Below are positions 25,001 through 33,172 of a DNA stretch of 64,000 nt, one piece after another. The DNA lies in contig NZ_FPAT01000004.1 in the NCBI RefSeq assembly GCF_900116555.1, forward strand, positions 62,001 through 126,000, written 5' to 3'. A model generated the notes under the pieces. That model was not told the origin of the DNA. It did no database searches and saw nothing but the letters and a program-made list of their open reading frames with translations. A program made the position numbers and the translations under genes. Origin of the DNA: Actinopolyspora lacussalsi subsp. righensis. Lineage in GTDB: Bacteria > Actinomycetota > Actinomycetes > Mycobacteriales > Pseudonocardiaceae. Every line of letters begins with the position of its first letter. The stretch's first letter is position 1.

Positions 25001-25366
25001 GTGCTGGACCGGGAGGACCGCGCCAGGTCGCTGAACCTGCTCGACATCGGGCAGCGGGACTTCGGGGACGCGAAGTTCCTCTGCCTGGCCAGGTGCAGGA
25101 CGAAGGACGCCCCGTCGGCGGCGGCGCTGACGATGGCGGGGGCGTTCGCCTTCATCGGATTCGCGCACGTGATCAGCACGCTGTGGGCGATGCACCGGGG
25201 TCCGGCGGAGGACGTGCTGGCGGCGCTGTACGCGGAGCTGGCGCGCGACGGCGAGTTCCGGGCCGAGTTCTCCGCGGGAGTGCTGCACGCGACCACGCGC
25301 CGACTGCGGCGGCGCTACCCGGAGGCACCGACGCTGTGGGCCGGTTACACCCACGTGGGGGTCTGA
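22031..25366 (+). CDS. TPR-repeat protein with C-terminal CHAT domain lacking the catalytic histidine
   Basis: A 1111-residue cytosolic protein. The ATG follows GGGAGAACAGG. Residues 1-100 are Gln/Pro/Ala-rich and disordered. About 110-800 is helical, TPR-like repeat structure (for example LSNLALALTD, LGNALKLHARLA, SLASTLITRFERA). About 850-1111 is a CHAT domain, a caspase-like cysteine-peptidase fold often used by actinobacteria in signalling or defence. The usual HFACHG motif is reduced to LIHVCEPS (972-979), so the His of the Cys-His dyad is missing. The cysteine motif survives as ARC (Cys1022). It may be a binding or scaffold protein instead of a protease. It is a single gene, and the partner is unknown. 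Confidence 0.82.
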   Translation: MDNKVNQQDRTPRDDRTERPTPEQGASGTGNSWFTNEADEPPSSEQPGQREPEQREPRQQQPQQQQGTAAPHPAAAHSTATHSAAARAAAPRSTEQDAEQRYADALAALNRMMSTFDFKELSWVTEVLRATAGALPEQDPSRPGVLNNLGSAAQLAHLASGDLAHLEDAVTYYRSAAEAASSDDPDVVLYLSNLALALTDCAGRKGSAEQAVEAVDVARLGVERTGTAGAGGTDSDSADLPRHRDTALIRLGNALKLHARLAADNDSDDESIEVFQAALRESSGQDGAQRPEGPDLMISLGSALLRRHERTTDPNDLDEGIKYLRTGVGMLPDGQHRRWMLLRFAEALRLRYRQRGDLTDLQSAINELFGVLDDLESGNPVLGKLIWNLTSATVEHLDSSGESGNLYRALKTISPVMRNLATDDPNRAVALASYGALARRHYMHAGNTAALDTAVAAGEAALDAETTAPKRCAVLNSLASTLITRFERAGQQSDLDRAHAAASEALQDSEQRTAPQYTAYAQLGVVSTHQHRLNSRNDELETAIEMFDRALIAMPDSAPERVTVATHLGRALQTLHRRTGRRKLYRWARRTLTEAATLPTGPADQRLKAANLCGRLAAQAHRWSEALESFTLAVELLPLVTQGKRAVATPTVQRRWAHVTADAAACAIEVGKPERAVELLEHGRAALLSELMPAGSELGQLNLTHPDLATDAVRLRRLLDRHPEEPILGGVDVIDDVRRRRWLADTWDELLDEIRNESGGDRMRPWSFDTLATAADEGAVVLINLSEFRSDAVIVFGGRALVVRLPGVTPELAEEHAASALNAAQQAQRTADTERTLGMTLDWLWQHVTRPVLERMGYTRTPPQGARWPRLWWSTQGAAAFLPLHAATSTGGDSALDRVVSSHTPGLRVLLTTKRRRERTGADTALIAGPSDERTPDQPGRIPARHWSSATAMSERDHTADDVFAAFGHHQLIHVCEPSTQHAAQPAAGLVLDREDRARSLNLLDIGQRDFGDAKFLCLARCRTKDAPSAAALTMAGAFAFIGFAHVISTLWAMHRGPAEDVLAALYAELARDGEFRAEFSAGVLHATTRRLRRRYPEAPTLWAGYTHVGV

Positions 25367-25642
25367 ACATCGGTTCGGCGGAGCGGTCGGCGGCGTCGAT
25401 TTCTCGCGAGATCGCCGTGCAGGTAGGGCCGCGCACGTGGCTGCCGCGCACGCGAGTACCGGGAGTGCGCCCCACCGCCGCCCGGCAGTGGTGAGGTGTG
25501 CCGGCCGAGCGGCCCCGGTCGACCCCGTAACGGGTACCGCCACGGGAAGACCGCACCTACGGGTGCGGCCGAGGCCGTGTAGCAATACGACGGCTCAGGA
25601 ACGCTTCTACACGTTTCCTGAACGGTGTCAGAGCTGGGTCGT

Positions 25643-26749
25643 TCAGAGCTGGGTCATGCTGCTGATCTTCCACTGGTCACCGCGTTTCACCGCGATGACG
25701 TTGAGCTGTGCCGGGTAGACACCGCCTTCACCGCTCTCGGTGCGGGTGGCGTTCTGGTTGACGAACAGCAGCACCTCGGCGCGTCCGTCCCGCAACATCG
25801 TCACCCCGGAGTCGGCGACGGTGGTGGTCAGCACCATCTTCTGTTCGGGGGCCTGCTCGCGCACCGTTCGGAACATCTTGTCGTACTGCTCGACCGAATC
25901 GCCGACCAGAACGTTGCCAGCCGCCTGCTCGGTTTTGTCCATATTGGAGTAGTCGAAGGAGAAGATCTTCTCCACGGCCTTGCCGACCTGGCCCTTCACC
26001 TCGCTGGTCGCCGACTCGTCCACCAGGGCCCGGTTGGCTGCCGCGCCCCCGTGCCGCAGCGTGTGAGCGGAGTACTGGAACCAGCAGGCCAGCCCGGCGA
26101 ATCCCACGGTCAGCGCCAGCAGCACGGCCGTGAGCACCTTCCGGTTGCTCCGCGCCGAACCGCTCCCGGCGGTCGCGCCGGAACCACGGTCCGAGCCGTC
26201 CGGGTCGGTGTCGCCCGAGTCCGAGCCCTCGGAGTCCGAGCTCTCGGGGGTCGAACCGTCCGAATCAGAACTACCCGAGTCAGGACCGTCCGAATCAGGG
26301 CCGTCCGAGAGGTCCTCCCCCTCGTGTCCGGGGAGCGACTCGTGTCGCCGTTCGGCCGTGTCGTCGGTCGCGACCGAGGCAGCCACCGATCCGGTCTCCG
26401 ACGCGGTGTTCGTTCCCTCCTCCTCGGGTAAGCCCCCGCTCTCCTCGGGTAACTCCGTGCTCCTCTCCGGCGCGCCGCCCCCGGCGGAGGTCATCGATGG
26501 CGCGGACTCGACCGGAGCCGCACCGCCCGCACCGGTGGCGGTGGGCTCGTCCACCGAAACCTCGCCGGACGAGTCGACTGGCGAATCACCGGAGGAATCG
26601 GCGGGCGAGTCGGCGGCGACATCACCGGTGACCTCGGGGTTTCGGGCGTCGCCACCGGTCGCGGCACGGTTGCGCGCACCGGCCACGCGCGGCTTGCGCA
26701 CGGCGGAACCGCCTCGGCCGCGGCCGGTGGGACGGCGAGAGTTGCTCAC
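25643..26749 (-). CDS. Mce-associated membrane protein with long acidic N-terminus
   Basis: A 368-residue protein starting at GTG after AAGGAG. Residues 1-30 are basic and 40-195 are an acidic, Asp/Ser/Glu/Gly-rich low-complexity segment. One membrane helix follows (VLTAVLLALTVGFAGLACWF, about 203-222). The C-terminal 145 residues form the conserved Mce-associated (Mam/Mas) domain, ending VKRGDQWKISSMTQL, which adopts an NTF2-like fold in related proteins. It probably stabilises the Mce complex from the outer face of the membrane. It is the last gene of the Mce cluster, 89 bases below the other Mam gene. The acidic extension is unusually long. Confidence 0.85.
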   Translation of the reverse strand: MSNSRRPTGRGRGGSAVRKPRVAGARNRAATGGDARNPEVTGDVAADSPADSSGDSPVDSSGEVSVDEPTATGAGGAAPVESAPSMTSAGGGAPERSTELPEESGGLPEEEGTNTASETGSVAASVATDDTAERRHESLPGHEGEDLSDGPDSDGPDSGSSDSDGSTPESSDSEGSDSGDTDPDGSDRGSGATAGSGSARSNRKVLTAVLLALTVGFAGLACWFQYSAHTLRHGGAAANRALVDESATSEVKGQVGKAVEKIFSFDYSNMDKTEQAAGNVLVGDSVEQYDKMFRTVREQAPEQKMVLTTTVADSGVTMLRDGRAEVLLFVNQNATRTESGEGGVYPAQLNVIAVKRGDQWKISSMTQL

Positions 26750-26838
26750 GGGTGTTCTCCTTGCACGAAAACTGCGTTACCGGCCGGTCTCGTGGCGGCC
26801 GTGACGGATCGATGTCGAGCGGTCCCGAGCGACACCGC

Positions 26839-27369
26839 TCACCCCGCGCTCGGGGTCATCCGGTTCAGCTTCCACTGCCCGTCGGTCCTGGTGAGTTCGG
26901 CCCTGACCCGCCAACGGCTGGTGGTCGGCTTGCCACCGTCCTCGGTCTTGGTGATCTTGTAACTGGCGATCAGCCGGGCCTTGCCCTGCCGCGTGTTCAA
27001 CTCGGTCAGGGCCGAGGCCAGGATCTCGGCCTCGGTGACCGACTTGGCCTTGGTCACCTGCTCGACACGCTGCTCCCGGCTGCCCTCGAGCACCTCACGC
27101 AGCGGCCCGGTGGTCCCGTCGATCGCGCGCCGCATGTCCTGCTTCACCCTGCGGTGGTCGATCGAGTTGAAATTGATCACCGCCTGTTTTCCGACACGCG
27201 ACACGCGATCCCGGGTGACCGCCAGCTCCACGTCGGAGTCGTTGGCCGCGAGCGCCCAGGAAACCCCGAATCCACCCGCCGAGAGCACGCTCGCGACGAG
27301 CAGCACCACCGCCACCGGCACCATCCGCCAGCGGCGGGGCCGCAGCAGTGCCGAGACCGCCGATCTCAT
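26839..27369 (-). CDS. Mce-associated membrane protein
   Basis: A 176-residue protein. The start was set at the ATG giving MRSAVSALLRPRRWR, after AAGGGA; a longer frame adds 28 residues unlike the family. It has a basic N-terminus, one membrane helix (about 17-38, VPVAVVLLVASVLSAGGFGVSWAL) and an outer Mam domain ending TRTDGQWKLNRMTPSAG. In other actinobacteria such proteins follow mceF and support Mce complex stability. It lies 119 bases below mceF and 89 bases above the second Mam gene. Confidence 0.85.
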   Translation of the reverse strand: MRSAVSALLRPRRWRMVPVAVVLLVASVLSAGGFGVSWALAANDSDVELAVTRDRVSRVGKQAVINFNSIDHRRVKQDMRRAIDGTTGPLREVLEGSREQRVEQVTKAKSVTEAEILASALTELNTRQGKARLIASYKITKTEDGGKPTTSRWRVRAELTRTDGQWKLNRMTPSAG

Positions 27370-27488
27370 AAGAGTCCCTTCCCGAACGAGTGCGGAACCG
27401 GCGCGGTGTCCCGATCGCCGACCGGGGCACCGCGCCCATCCGCTGTTTCGCACCGTCGCTGTTTCGCGCTGTCGCTCCGGTGTCGTCG

Positions 27489-28589
27489 TCAGTTACCAGG
27501 CGCGTTGTGAGATCCGCGTACAGCGGTGGGGCTTCCCTCCGGAACATCGCAACGCGCGTCGGTGTTCAGCGGTACCGCGCCGAGCTCGTTGCCCGCGCGG
27601 CGCTCGGTGCTCTCGTACACGCAGGGCACCGGGTCGAAGATGTTGAGCGCCAGCCCGAAGTGCGCGGAGCCGTCCCCGGGAGCGACGGTGAAACCACCGG
27701 CGCTGACCGCCGGGTAGGTCACGAACAGCTGCTCCAACCCGGCGCTGTTGTCCGAGAGCGCCCTGGCGGTGGGGATACCGTTGGCCAACAGCGAGGAGAG
27801 CGCGGGACCGGTGGTGCGCAGCACCCCGCTGACCTGCTGGGCGGCTTCCGGTGCGCGGTCCAGCACCGCACGGATGTCGCCGTCGGACTTCTCCAGCTGT
27901 CGCGACACCAGCCGCAGGTCCTCGCTGAACGACCTGATGGCCGAGGACTGGTCGTTCTGCGTCTCCAGCACCGTGGCCGCGTCGGAGAGCAGCCGCTTGG
28001 TCTGGGGCAGGTGGCGCTGCGCCTCGGCGGTGAACTCGTCCGTGGTGTCCAGGATGCGTTGCAGGTTCCCGCCGTTTCCCTCGAAAGCGGTTCCCAGCTC
28101 GTCGACGACGGTGCGCAACGAGTCCTCGGGCACCGACTCGACGAAGGAGTCCAGATCGGTGAGCAGCTCCTCGACGGGCAGCGGGGTCTCGGTGTTCCGT
28201 TCGCGGATCACCGAGCCGTCGTGCAGGTAGGGGCCGTCGGAGTTCTTCGGCAGCAGGTCCACGTACTGCTCACCGACCACCGAGCGGTTCGCCACGACCG
28301 CCCGCACGTCGGTGGGGATCCGCGGCGCGGCGGGCTCGATGTCCAGCGGAACCCGCACGCCCTCCGGGGTGAGTTCGAGTTCGCCGACCCGCCCTACCTG
28401 CACTCCCCGGTAGGTGACCTCGGCGTTGGGGAAGATTCCGCCGGAGTCGGCCAGCTGGACGGTCACCACGTAACCGCGCGGTCCGAACAGCCGATCCAGT
28501 CCCGCGTACCTGGCTCCGGCGTAGCTGACCCCGACCAGCGCCACGACGAGGAAGGCCGCGATCTGCACACGTACCTTGCGGGTGAGCAT
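27489..28589 (-). CDS. mceF: MCE-family substrate-binding protein MceF
   Basis: A 366-residue secreted or membrane-anchored protein with an N-terminal helix (about 8-26). The MCE domain spans about 37-115 (YVVTVQLADSGGIFPNAEVTYRGVQVGRV), followed by a long helical region that forms the transport needle, and then a C-terminal tail with two cysteines. As sixth in the MceA-F series it is assigned MceF by order. MCE proteins form a hexameric tunnel carrying lipid or sterol to the YrbE permease. Its ATG overlaps the mceE stop by one base (TGATG), behind a strong GGAGGTGA site. Confidence 0.88.
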   Translation of the reverse strand: MLTRKVRVQIAAFLVVALVGVSYAGARYAGLDRLFGPRGYVVTVQLADSGGIFPNAEVTYRGVQVGRVGELELTPEGVRVPLDIEPAAPRIPTDVRAVVANRSVVGEQYVDLLPKNSDGPYLHDGSVIRERNTETPLPVEELLTDLDSFVESVPEDSLRTVVDELGTAFEGNGGNLQRILDTTDEFTAEAQRHLPQTKRLLSDAATVLETQNDQSSAIRSFSEDLRLVSRQLEKSDGDIRAVLDRAPEAAQQVSGVLRTTGPALSSLLANGIPTARALSDNSAGLEQLFVTYPAVSAGGFTVAPGDGSAHFGLALNIFDPVPCVYESTERRAGNELGAVPLNTDARCDVPEGSPTAVRGSHNAPGN

Positions 28590-29941
28590 CAGTCACCTCC
28601 GAACAGGAAGTCGAGGAAACCGCCGTCGTCCTCTCCCGAGGAGTCGTCCCGCTCGGTGGAGGGTTCCGTGGGTTCGGGCGAATCGGCCGTGCTCGGCTGT
28701 CCGCCCTGCCCGCTGCCCTGTTCGGCGGACCCCGAGGACCGGTCCGAGGATCCGGAGGAGCCCGAGGCCAGCGGCAGCGGCATGTCGGGAAGCTGGGAGC
28801 CGCTCGATTCGCCGGGCAGATCGAGCAGCGGTTGTCTGCTGCGTCCGAGGTTCTCCGCGATACGCGAGATGTTGAGGTCGACGTCCATGTACAGATTGGT
28901 GTAGTCGCCCTTGATCCCCTCCACGGCGGCGTCGGTGAAGGGGTAGGTGAACAGGATCTGCAACGACTTCGGCAGGTCCGAACCGGCAGCGGCGAGGTTG
29001 CGCAGCACCGGTTGCAGCTCGCGCAGGTTGTGCAGGATGTCCTGCCTGGTCTTGTCGATCACGTCGGTGGCGACGCCGGAGAGCTTGTCCAGCGACTCCA
29101 GCATGGTCACCAGTTGCTGCCGCTGCCGGTTCAGCACCTTCAGGCCGGGTTCGAGGTCCCGCAGGGCGGACTCGATGTTGCCGCGCTGTTCGCGAAGCGT
29201 GGCGCTGAGCCGGTTGACGCTGTCCAGCGCGGCGGTGATGTCGTCCTTGCTCTCGTCCAGCTCGCCGACCAGCTGGTCCATGTTGGACAGCAGGTCGCGG
29301 ACCTGGGACTCACGACCGTCCAGGGCCTTGTTGAGTTCCTCGGCGATGTTCTGGATCTGGGCGATACCACCGCCGTTGAGCAGCATGGAGAGCGCGCCGA
29401 GCACTTCCTCGACCTCGGGGCCGCGCCCGGTCCGCCCGTTGGGGATCACGTCCCCCTCGCCGAGTTCGCCCTTCGGCTCCTCGGATTCCGGCGGTTGGTA
29501 CAGCTCCACGTACTTCTCGCCCAGCAGGCTGGACTGTTCGATCTTGGCGAGCGCGTTGCCCGGCAGGTCCACCTTGTCGTGGACGGTCATGGTCACCTCG
29601 GCCCGCCAGGAGTCCGCGAGGAGTTCGACGTCCGAGACCCGGCCGACCGGCACGTCGTTGACCCGGACACCGGCGTTGGGCACCAGATCGGTGACGTCGT
29701 CGAACCGCGCCTTGACGGTGTAGGGGTCGTCCCCCACGTCGGCCCCGCCGGGCAGTGGCAGGCTGTGCACCCCGTTGAAGTCGCCGAGTCCGCAGCCGCT
29801 GGTGACCAGCAGGGTGGTCAGCAGCGCCAGCGAGACCCGACGCAGCGGCCGGAACCGCGCGGTGGTGGTTCGAGTGGTGGCGGTCCGAGTGATGGCGGTC
29901 CGAGCGTCAGCGGGGTCGGACGGTGTGTGCGGCGTGGACAT
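28589..29941 (-). CDS. mceE: MCE-family lipoprotein MceE
   Basis: A 450-residue protein (ATG at 29941; a GTG one codon upstream is an alternative). The signal peptide ends in a lipobox LVTSGC near residues 46-51, the mark of the LprK-type MceE lipoprotein, which anchors the complex to the outer face of the membrane. The MCE domain spans about 72-155, followed by a helical region and a Ser/Gly/Glu/Asp-rich tail of about 70 residues, perhaps a spacer. Its start overlaps the mceD stop. Confidence 0.9.
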   Translation of the reverse strand: MSTPHTPSDPADARTAITRTATTRTTTARFRPLRRVSLALLTTLLVTSGCGLGDFNGVHSLPLPGGADVGDDPYTVKARFDDVTDLVPNAGVRVNDVPVGRVSDVELLADSWRAEVTMTVHDKVDLPGNALAKIEQSSLLGEKYVELYQPPESEEPKGELGEGDVIPNGRTGRGPEVEEVLGALSMLLNGGGIAQIQNIAEELNKALDGRESQVRDLLSNMDQLVGELDESKDDITAALDSVNRLSATLREQRGNIESALRDLEPGLKVLNRQRQQLVTMLESLDKLSGVATDVIDKTRQDILHNLRELQPVLRNLAAAGSDLPKSLQILFTYPFTDAAVEGIKGDYTNLYMDVDLNISRIAENLGRSRQPLLDLPGESSGSQLPDMPLPLASGSSGSSDRSSGSAEQGSGQGGQPSTADSPEPTEPSTERDDSSGEDDGGFLDFLFGGD

Positions 29942-31173
29942 CACTGTCCTTTCGATCCGGACCCTTGCGAGCCCTGGAAGAGCTCGTCGCTGCTGCGGCG
30001 CAGCGGCAGCGGCAGGTCTGGCTTGCCGCCCTGCTGCAGCTTGGCGATGGTCTCCGTCGGGTCGAGCAGTTCACCGCCGTCGCCCAGGAAGGAGCTCACC
30101 GACTCGCAGCCGTCGCGCAGCCCCGACGGCACGTTCGTCAGCGAGCCCTGCTGGCTCTCCGGCCTGATCTGCTTGAACAGCTTGCACAGCAGCACCAGCG
30201 GGGGCTGCCGCAGCTCATTGAGATTGGCCCTGGTGTCCAGCGTCCCGGAAGCGGCGTTGTAGGAGTTCTGCAGGTTGCCCAGCGCCAGGGGCGCGTCGGT
30301 CAGCGTCTCGCGCAGCGCCTTGTTCTGCTCGGCCAGCACCTCGGCGACCGAGTTGAGCTGCTCGACGTTGCTGCGCAGCTTCTCGCGGTTGTCCCGCACG
30401 AACTTCTCGATCTTGTCCAGCGCCAGGGCGAGTTCGGACAGCGCCGTGTCGAGGTCGTCGCGCTGCGAGGCGAGCAGCTGGTTGATGTCGCGCATCTGGC
30501 TGTTGAAGTCGCGGACCTGCTCGTCGTTCTCGGCGAGGTTGGAGGTGATGCGCTGCAACTGGTCCACTGTGGAGAACAGGTCCTCGCTGCTGCCGGACAG
30601 CGTGCTGCCCGCCTCGCCGAGGTCGCGCAGGGTGCGGGAGATCAGCTCCCCGTTGCCCTCCAGGGTTTCCGCGCTGGTGCGCAGCAGCCTGCTCAGTTCG
30701 CCGTTGGAGTTGGCGCCCTCCGGCCCGAGCGCGGTGGAGAGTTCGTTGAGACTCCGGTAGACCTCGTCGATCTCCACCGGCGTCACGGTGCGCTCGTTGG
30801 GGATGGTCGCCCCGGCGGCCAGCTTCGGACCGCCGTCGTAGACCGGGGTCAGCTGCACGAACCTGCCGCTGACCACACTGGGCGAGATCACCGCCGCTCC
30901 CGCGTCGGCGGGAACCTCCAGCGAGCGGCGCACGCTCAGCTCCACCCGGACCCGGTTCGGTTGCGGTGTCACGGTGTCGATGCTTCCCACCTGGACACCG
31001 AGCACACGCACCTCACCGCCCTCGTAGAGGCCGACGGCGTTGTCGAAGTAGGCGACGATGCGGCGCTGGTCCACACCGTAGAACACCCACCACACGGTCG
31101 CGGTGACCAGCAGCGCGAGCACGCTTCCCAGCGCCAGCGTCCTGGTCAGGGGAGGTTTGCCGAGTCGGTTCAT
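29941..31173 (-). CDS. mceD: MCE-family protein MceD
   Basis: A 410-residue protein with an N-terminal membrane helix (about 10-32), an MCE domain (about 38-115, IVAYFDNAVGLYEGGEVRVLG) and a long helical needle region. The C-terminal tail is basic and Ser/Gly-rich and contains the paired cysteines near LVLLCKLFKQ and RDGCESV. It starts with a 4-base ATGA overlap with the mceC stop and its own stop overlaps mceE. The assignment as MceD is by operon order. Confidence 0.88.
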   Translation of the reverse strand: MNRLGKPPLTRTLALGSVLALLVTATVWWVFYGVDQRRIVAYFDNAVGLYEGGEVRVLGVQVGSIDTVTPQPNRVRVELSVRRSLEVPADAGAAVISPSVVSGRFVQLTPVYDGGPKLAAGATIPNERTVTPVEIDEVYRSLNELSTALGPEGANSNGELSRLLRTSAETLEGNGELISRTLRDLGEAGSTLSGSSEDLFSTVDQLQRITSNLAENDEQVRDFNSQMRDINQLLASQRDDLDTALSELALALDKIEKFVRDNREKLRSNVEQLNSVAEVLAEQNKALRETLTDAPLALGNLQNSYNAASGTLDTRANLNELRQPPLVLLCKLFKQIRPESQQGSLTNVPSGLRDGCESVSSFLGDGGELLDPTETIAKLQQGGKPDLPLPLRRSSDELFQGSQGSGSKGQ

Positions 31174-32150
31174 GGCAGGCAGCCCTCCTGGTTGATCGGG
31201 CCGACCGCGGGTGGCAACAGCCCGCAGAGGTAGACGTCGAACCAGCGGCCGTTGCCGAGCACGTTGGAGAACAGCCGGGTGAACGGCGCCATGCGCTCGA
31301 TGCTCTTGCCGAGGTTCTCCTGGTTGCGCTGCAGCAGCTCGGTCACCTCGTCCAGCTGCCGCAGCGCGGGCCCCAGCTGCGCCGAGTTCTCCTCGACCAG
31401 GCCGGTGATCTGGCGGGACAGCTTCGTGACCCCGTCCAGCAGTGACTTGATCGCGTCCCTGCGCTGCCGCAGTTCCGCGAGCAGCCGGTTGCCGTCCCGC
31501 AGCAGTTTCTCGATCTCGGTGTTGCGCTCGGCGACGGTGGTGGCCACCTTGTTCGTCTTGTCCAGCAGCTCCTTGAGCTGGCGGTCCCGCTCGGAGATGG
31601 TGTTGGACAGTCGGGACAGCCCCTGCAACGTGCCGCGCATCTCCTCCGAGGTTCCGGAGAGGGTGTTCGACAGGGTGCGGAAGCTCTTGGCCAGCTGCGT
31701 GGTGTCGACCTTGTCGACGGTCTCGGACAGCTGGCTGAAGGTCTCGATGACGTCGTAGGGCGACATGGTGCGCCGCAGCGGGATGGGGTCGGAAGTGGAC
31801 TGGCGGTTCTCACCCTTGGTGTCGAGGGCGAGGTACTTCTTGCCGAGCAGGGTTCCCACCTTGATCGCGGCCACGGTGCCGTCGCCCACCCAGGCGTCCC
31901 GCACGTCGAAGGTGACCTTGACGTGGGCGTTGTCCAGCTCCACACCGGTGACCGATCCGACCTTCACCCCGGCCACGCGCACGGTGTCGCCCTCGGTGAG
32001 GCCGCCCGCCTCGCTGAAGTTGGCGGTGTAGGTGGTGCCGGAGACGAACGGCAGGCTCTTGTAGTTCATCGCCAGCAGGAATCCCAGTGCCAGCACCAGC
32101 AGTCCGGCGATGCCGATCTTGATCGGGTCGCGTTTCCGGAAGGACTTCAT
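31170..32150 (-). CDS. mceC: MCE-family protein MceC
   Basis: A 326-residue protein. The ATG at 32150 is chosen because it overlaps the mceB stop as ATGA; a GTG three codons upstream is possible. It has an N-terminal membrane helix (about 10-30), an MCE domain (about 40-115, GLTEGDTVRVAGVKVGSVTGV), a helical region of heptad-like pattern and a C-terminal segment WFDVYLCGLLPPAVGP. It forms part of the hexameric MCE lipid channel. Confidence 0.88.
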   Translation of the reverse strand: MKSFRKRDPIKIGIAGLLVLALGFLLAMNYKSLPFVSGTTYTANFSEAGGLTEGDTVRVAGVKVGSVTGVELDNAHVKVTFDVRDAWVGDGTVAAIKVGTLLGKKYLALDTKGENRQSTSDPIPLRRTMSPYDVIETFSQLSETVDKVDTTQLAKSFRTLSNTLSGTSEEMRGTLQGLSRLSNTISERDRQLKELLDKTNKVATTVAERNTEIEKLLRDGNRLLAELRQRRDAIKSLLDGVTKLSRQITGLVEENSAQLGPALRQLDEVTELLQRNQENLGKSIERMAPFTRLFSNVLGNGRWFDVYLCGLLPPAVGPINQEGCLP

Positions 32151-33172
32151 GGGCGACACCTCGGCTGGGTAACCGGCATCAGCGGCAGCGGTATGTCGGT
32201 CTCCCCCACACCGACCGTGCCGGAGACCTCGCAGACGTAGAAGTTGAACCAGGAGCCGTAGCTCGCGGTCCTGCTGATGGTGTTGAGCTTTTCGGGCATG
32301 TCGCGCAGGAAGTCGCGCACGTCCGTCTTGTTCTCGTTGAGGTTGGCCGAGACCTCGCGGAGCCCGGCGATGTCCTGCTGCAGCGGTGGTCTCGCCTGCT
32401 CGACCAACCCGGCGGTGGTGTTGGTCAGCTCGTCCATCGCGGTGATGGCGCCGCCCACGGAACCGCGGTCGGAGGACAGGCCGGAGACGAACTCCTGCAG
32501 CTGGGACACCAGCCCGGAAAGCTGGTCACGACGGTCGTTGACCGTGGTCAGCACCTTGTTGAGGTTGTCGATGACCTGGCCGATGACCTTGTCCTTCTCG
32601 GCGATGGTCTTGGTCAGCGAGGCGGTGTGGGTAAGCAGGCTCTTCACGGTGCCCGCCTCGCCCTGCAGCACCTGGATGATCTCGAAGGAGAGCTTGTTGA
32701 CCTGCTTCGGTGACAGCGCCTGGAACAGCGGCTGGAAACCACCGAGCAGCGCGTTGAGGTCCAGCGGTGGCTGGGTGCGTTCCAGCGGGATGGTCGAGCC
32801 CGCCGACAGGTAGTCGTCCACCTCACCCGCGCCCTGCCGCAGTGACACGTAGCGCTCCCCGATCAGGTTGCGCCACTTCACCGCGGCACGGGTCGACTTC
32901 GGCAGTCGCTGTTCGGAGACGGTGAAGTTCACTTCGGCCGTACCGTGGTCGACCAGCCCGATGCTTTCCACCTGGCCGACCTTCACCCCGGAGACGCGCA
33001 CGTCGTCACCGGCTTTCAGCCCGGTGACGTCGGTGAACAGCGCGGTGTAGGACTTCGAGTCGCGCAGCCCCTGGTTGGCGATGGTCAGGATCAGCGCTCC
33101 GGTGGCGAGCACGGTGACCAGCACGAAGATCGTGAACTTGACCAGCGGGCCGGTGATGGAACGTCCGCTCAT
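32147..33172 (-). CDS. mceB: MCE-family protein MceB
   Basis: A 341-residue protein. The start is at the ATG (MSGRSITGPLVKF) overlapping the mceA stop as ATGA; an 18-codon upstream extension is rejected. It has an N-terminal membrane helix (about 10-30), an MCE domain (about 38-120, GLKAGDDVRVSGVKVGQVESI), a coiled-coil-like helical region and a tail with cysteines (YVCEVSG, PRCRP). It is the second subunit of the channel by order. Confidence 0.88.
   Translation of the reverse strand: MSGRSITGPLVKFTIFVLVTVLATGALILTIANQGLRDSKSYTALFTDVTGLKAGDDVRVSGVKVGQVESIGLVDHGTAEVNFTVSEQRLPKSTRAAVKWRNLIGERYVSLRQGAGEVDDYLSAGSTIPLERTQPPLDLNALLGGFQPLFQALSPKQVNKLSFEIIQVLQGEAGTVKSLLTHTASLTKTIAEKDKVIGQVIDNLNKVLTTVNDRRDQLSGLVSQLQEFVSGLSSDRGSVGGAITAMDELTNTTAGLVEQARPPLQQDIAGLREVSANLNENKTDVRDFLRDMPEKLNTISRTASYGSWFNFYVCEVSGTVGVGETDIPLPLMPVTQPRCRP

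Noticed and set aside
22157-25585. Minus-strand open frame of 1142 codons over the CHAT gene
   Set aside because: Shadow of the TPR/CHAT gene; Arg/Gly/Val-rich composition without domains.
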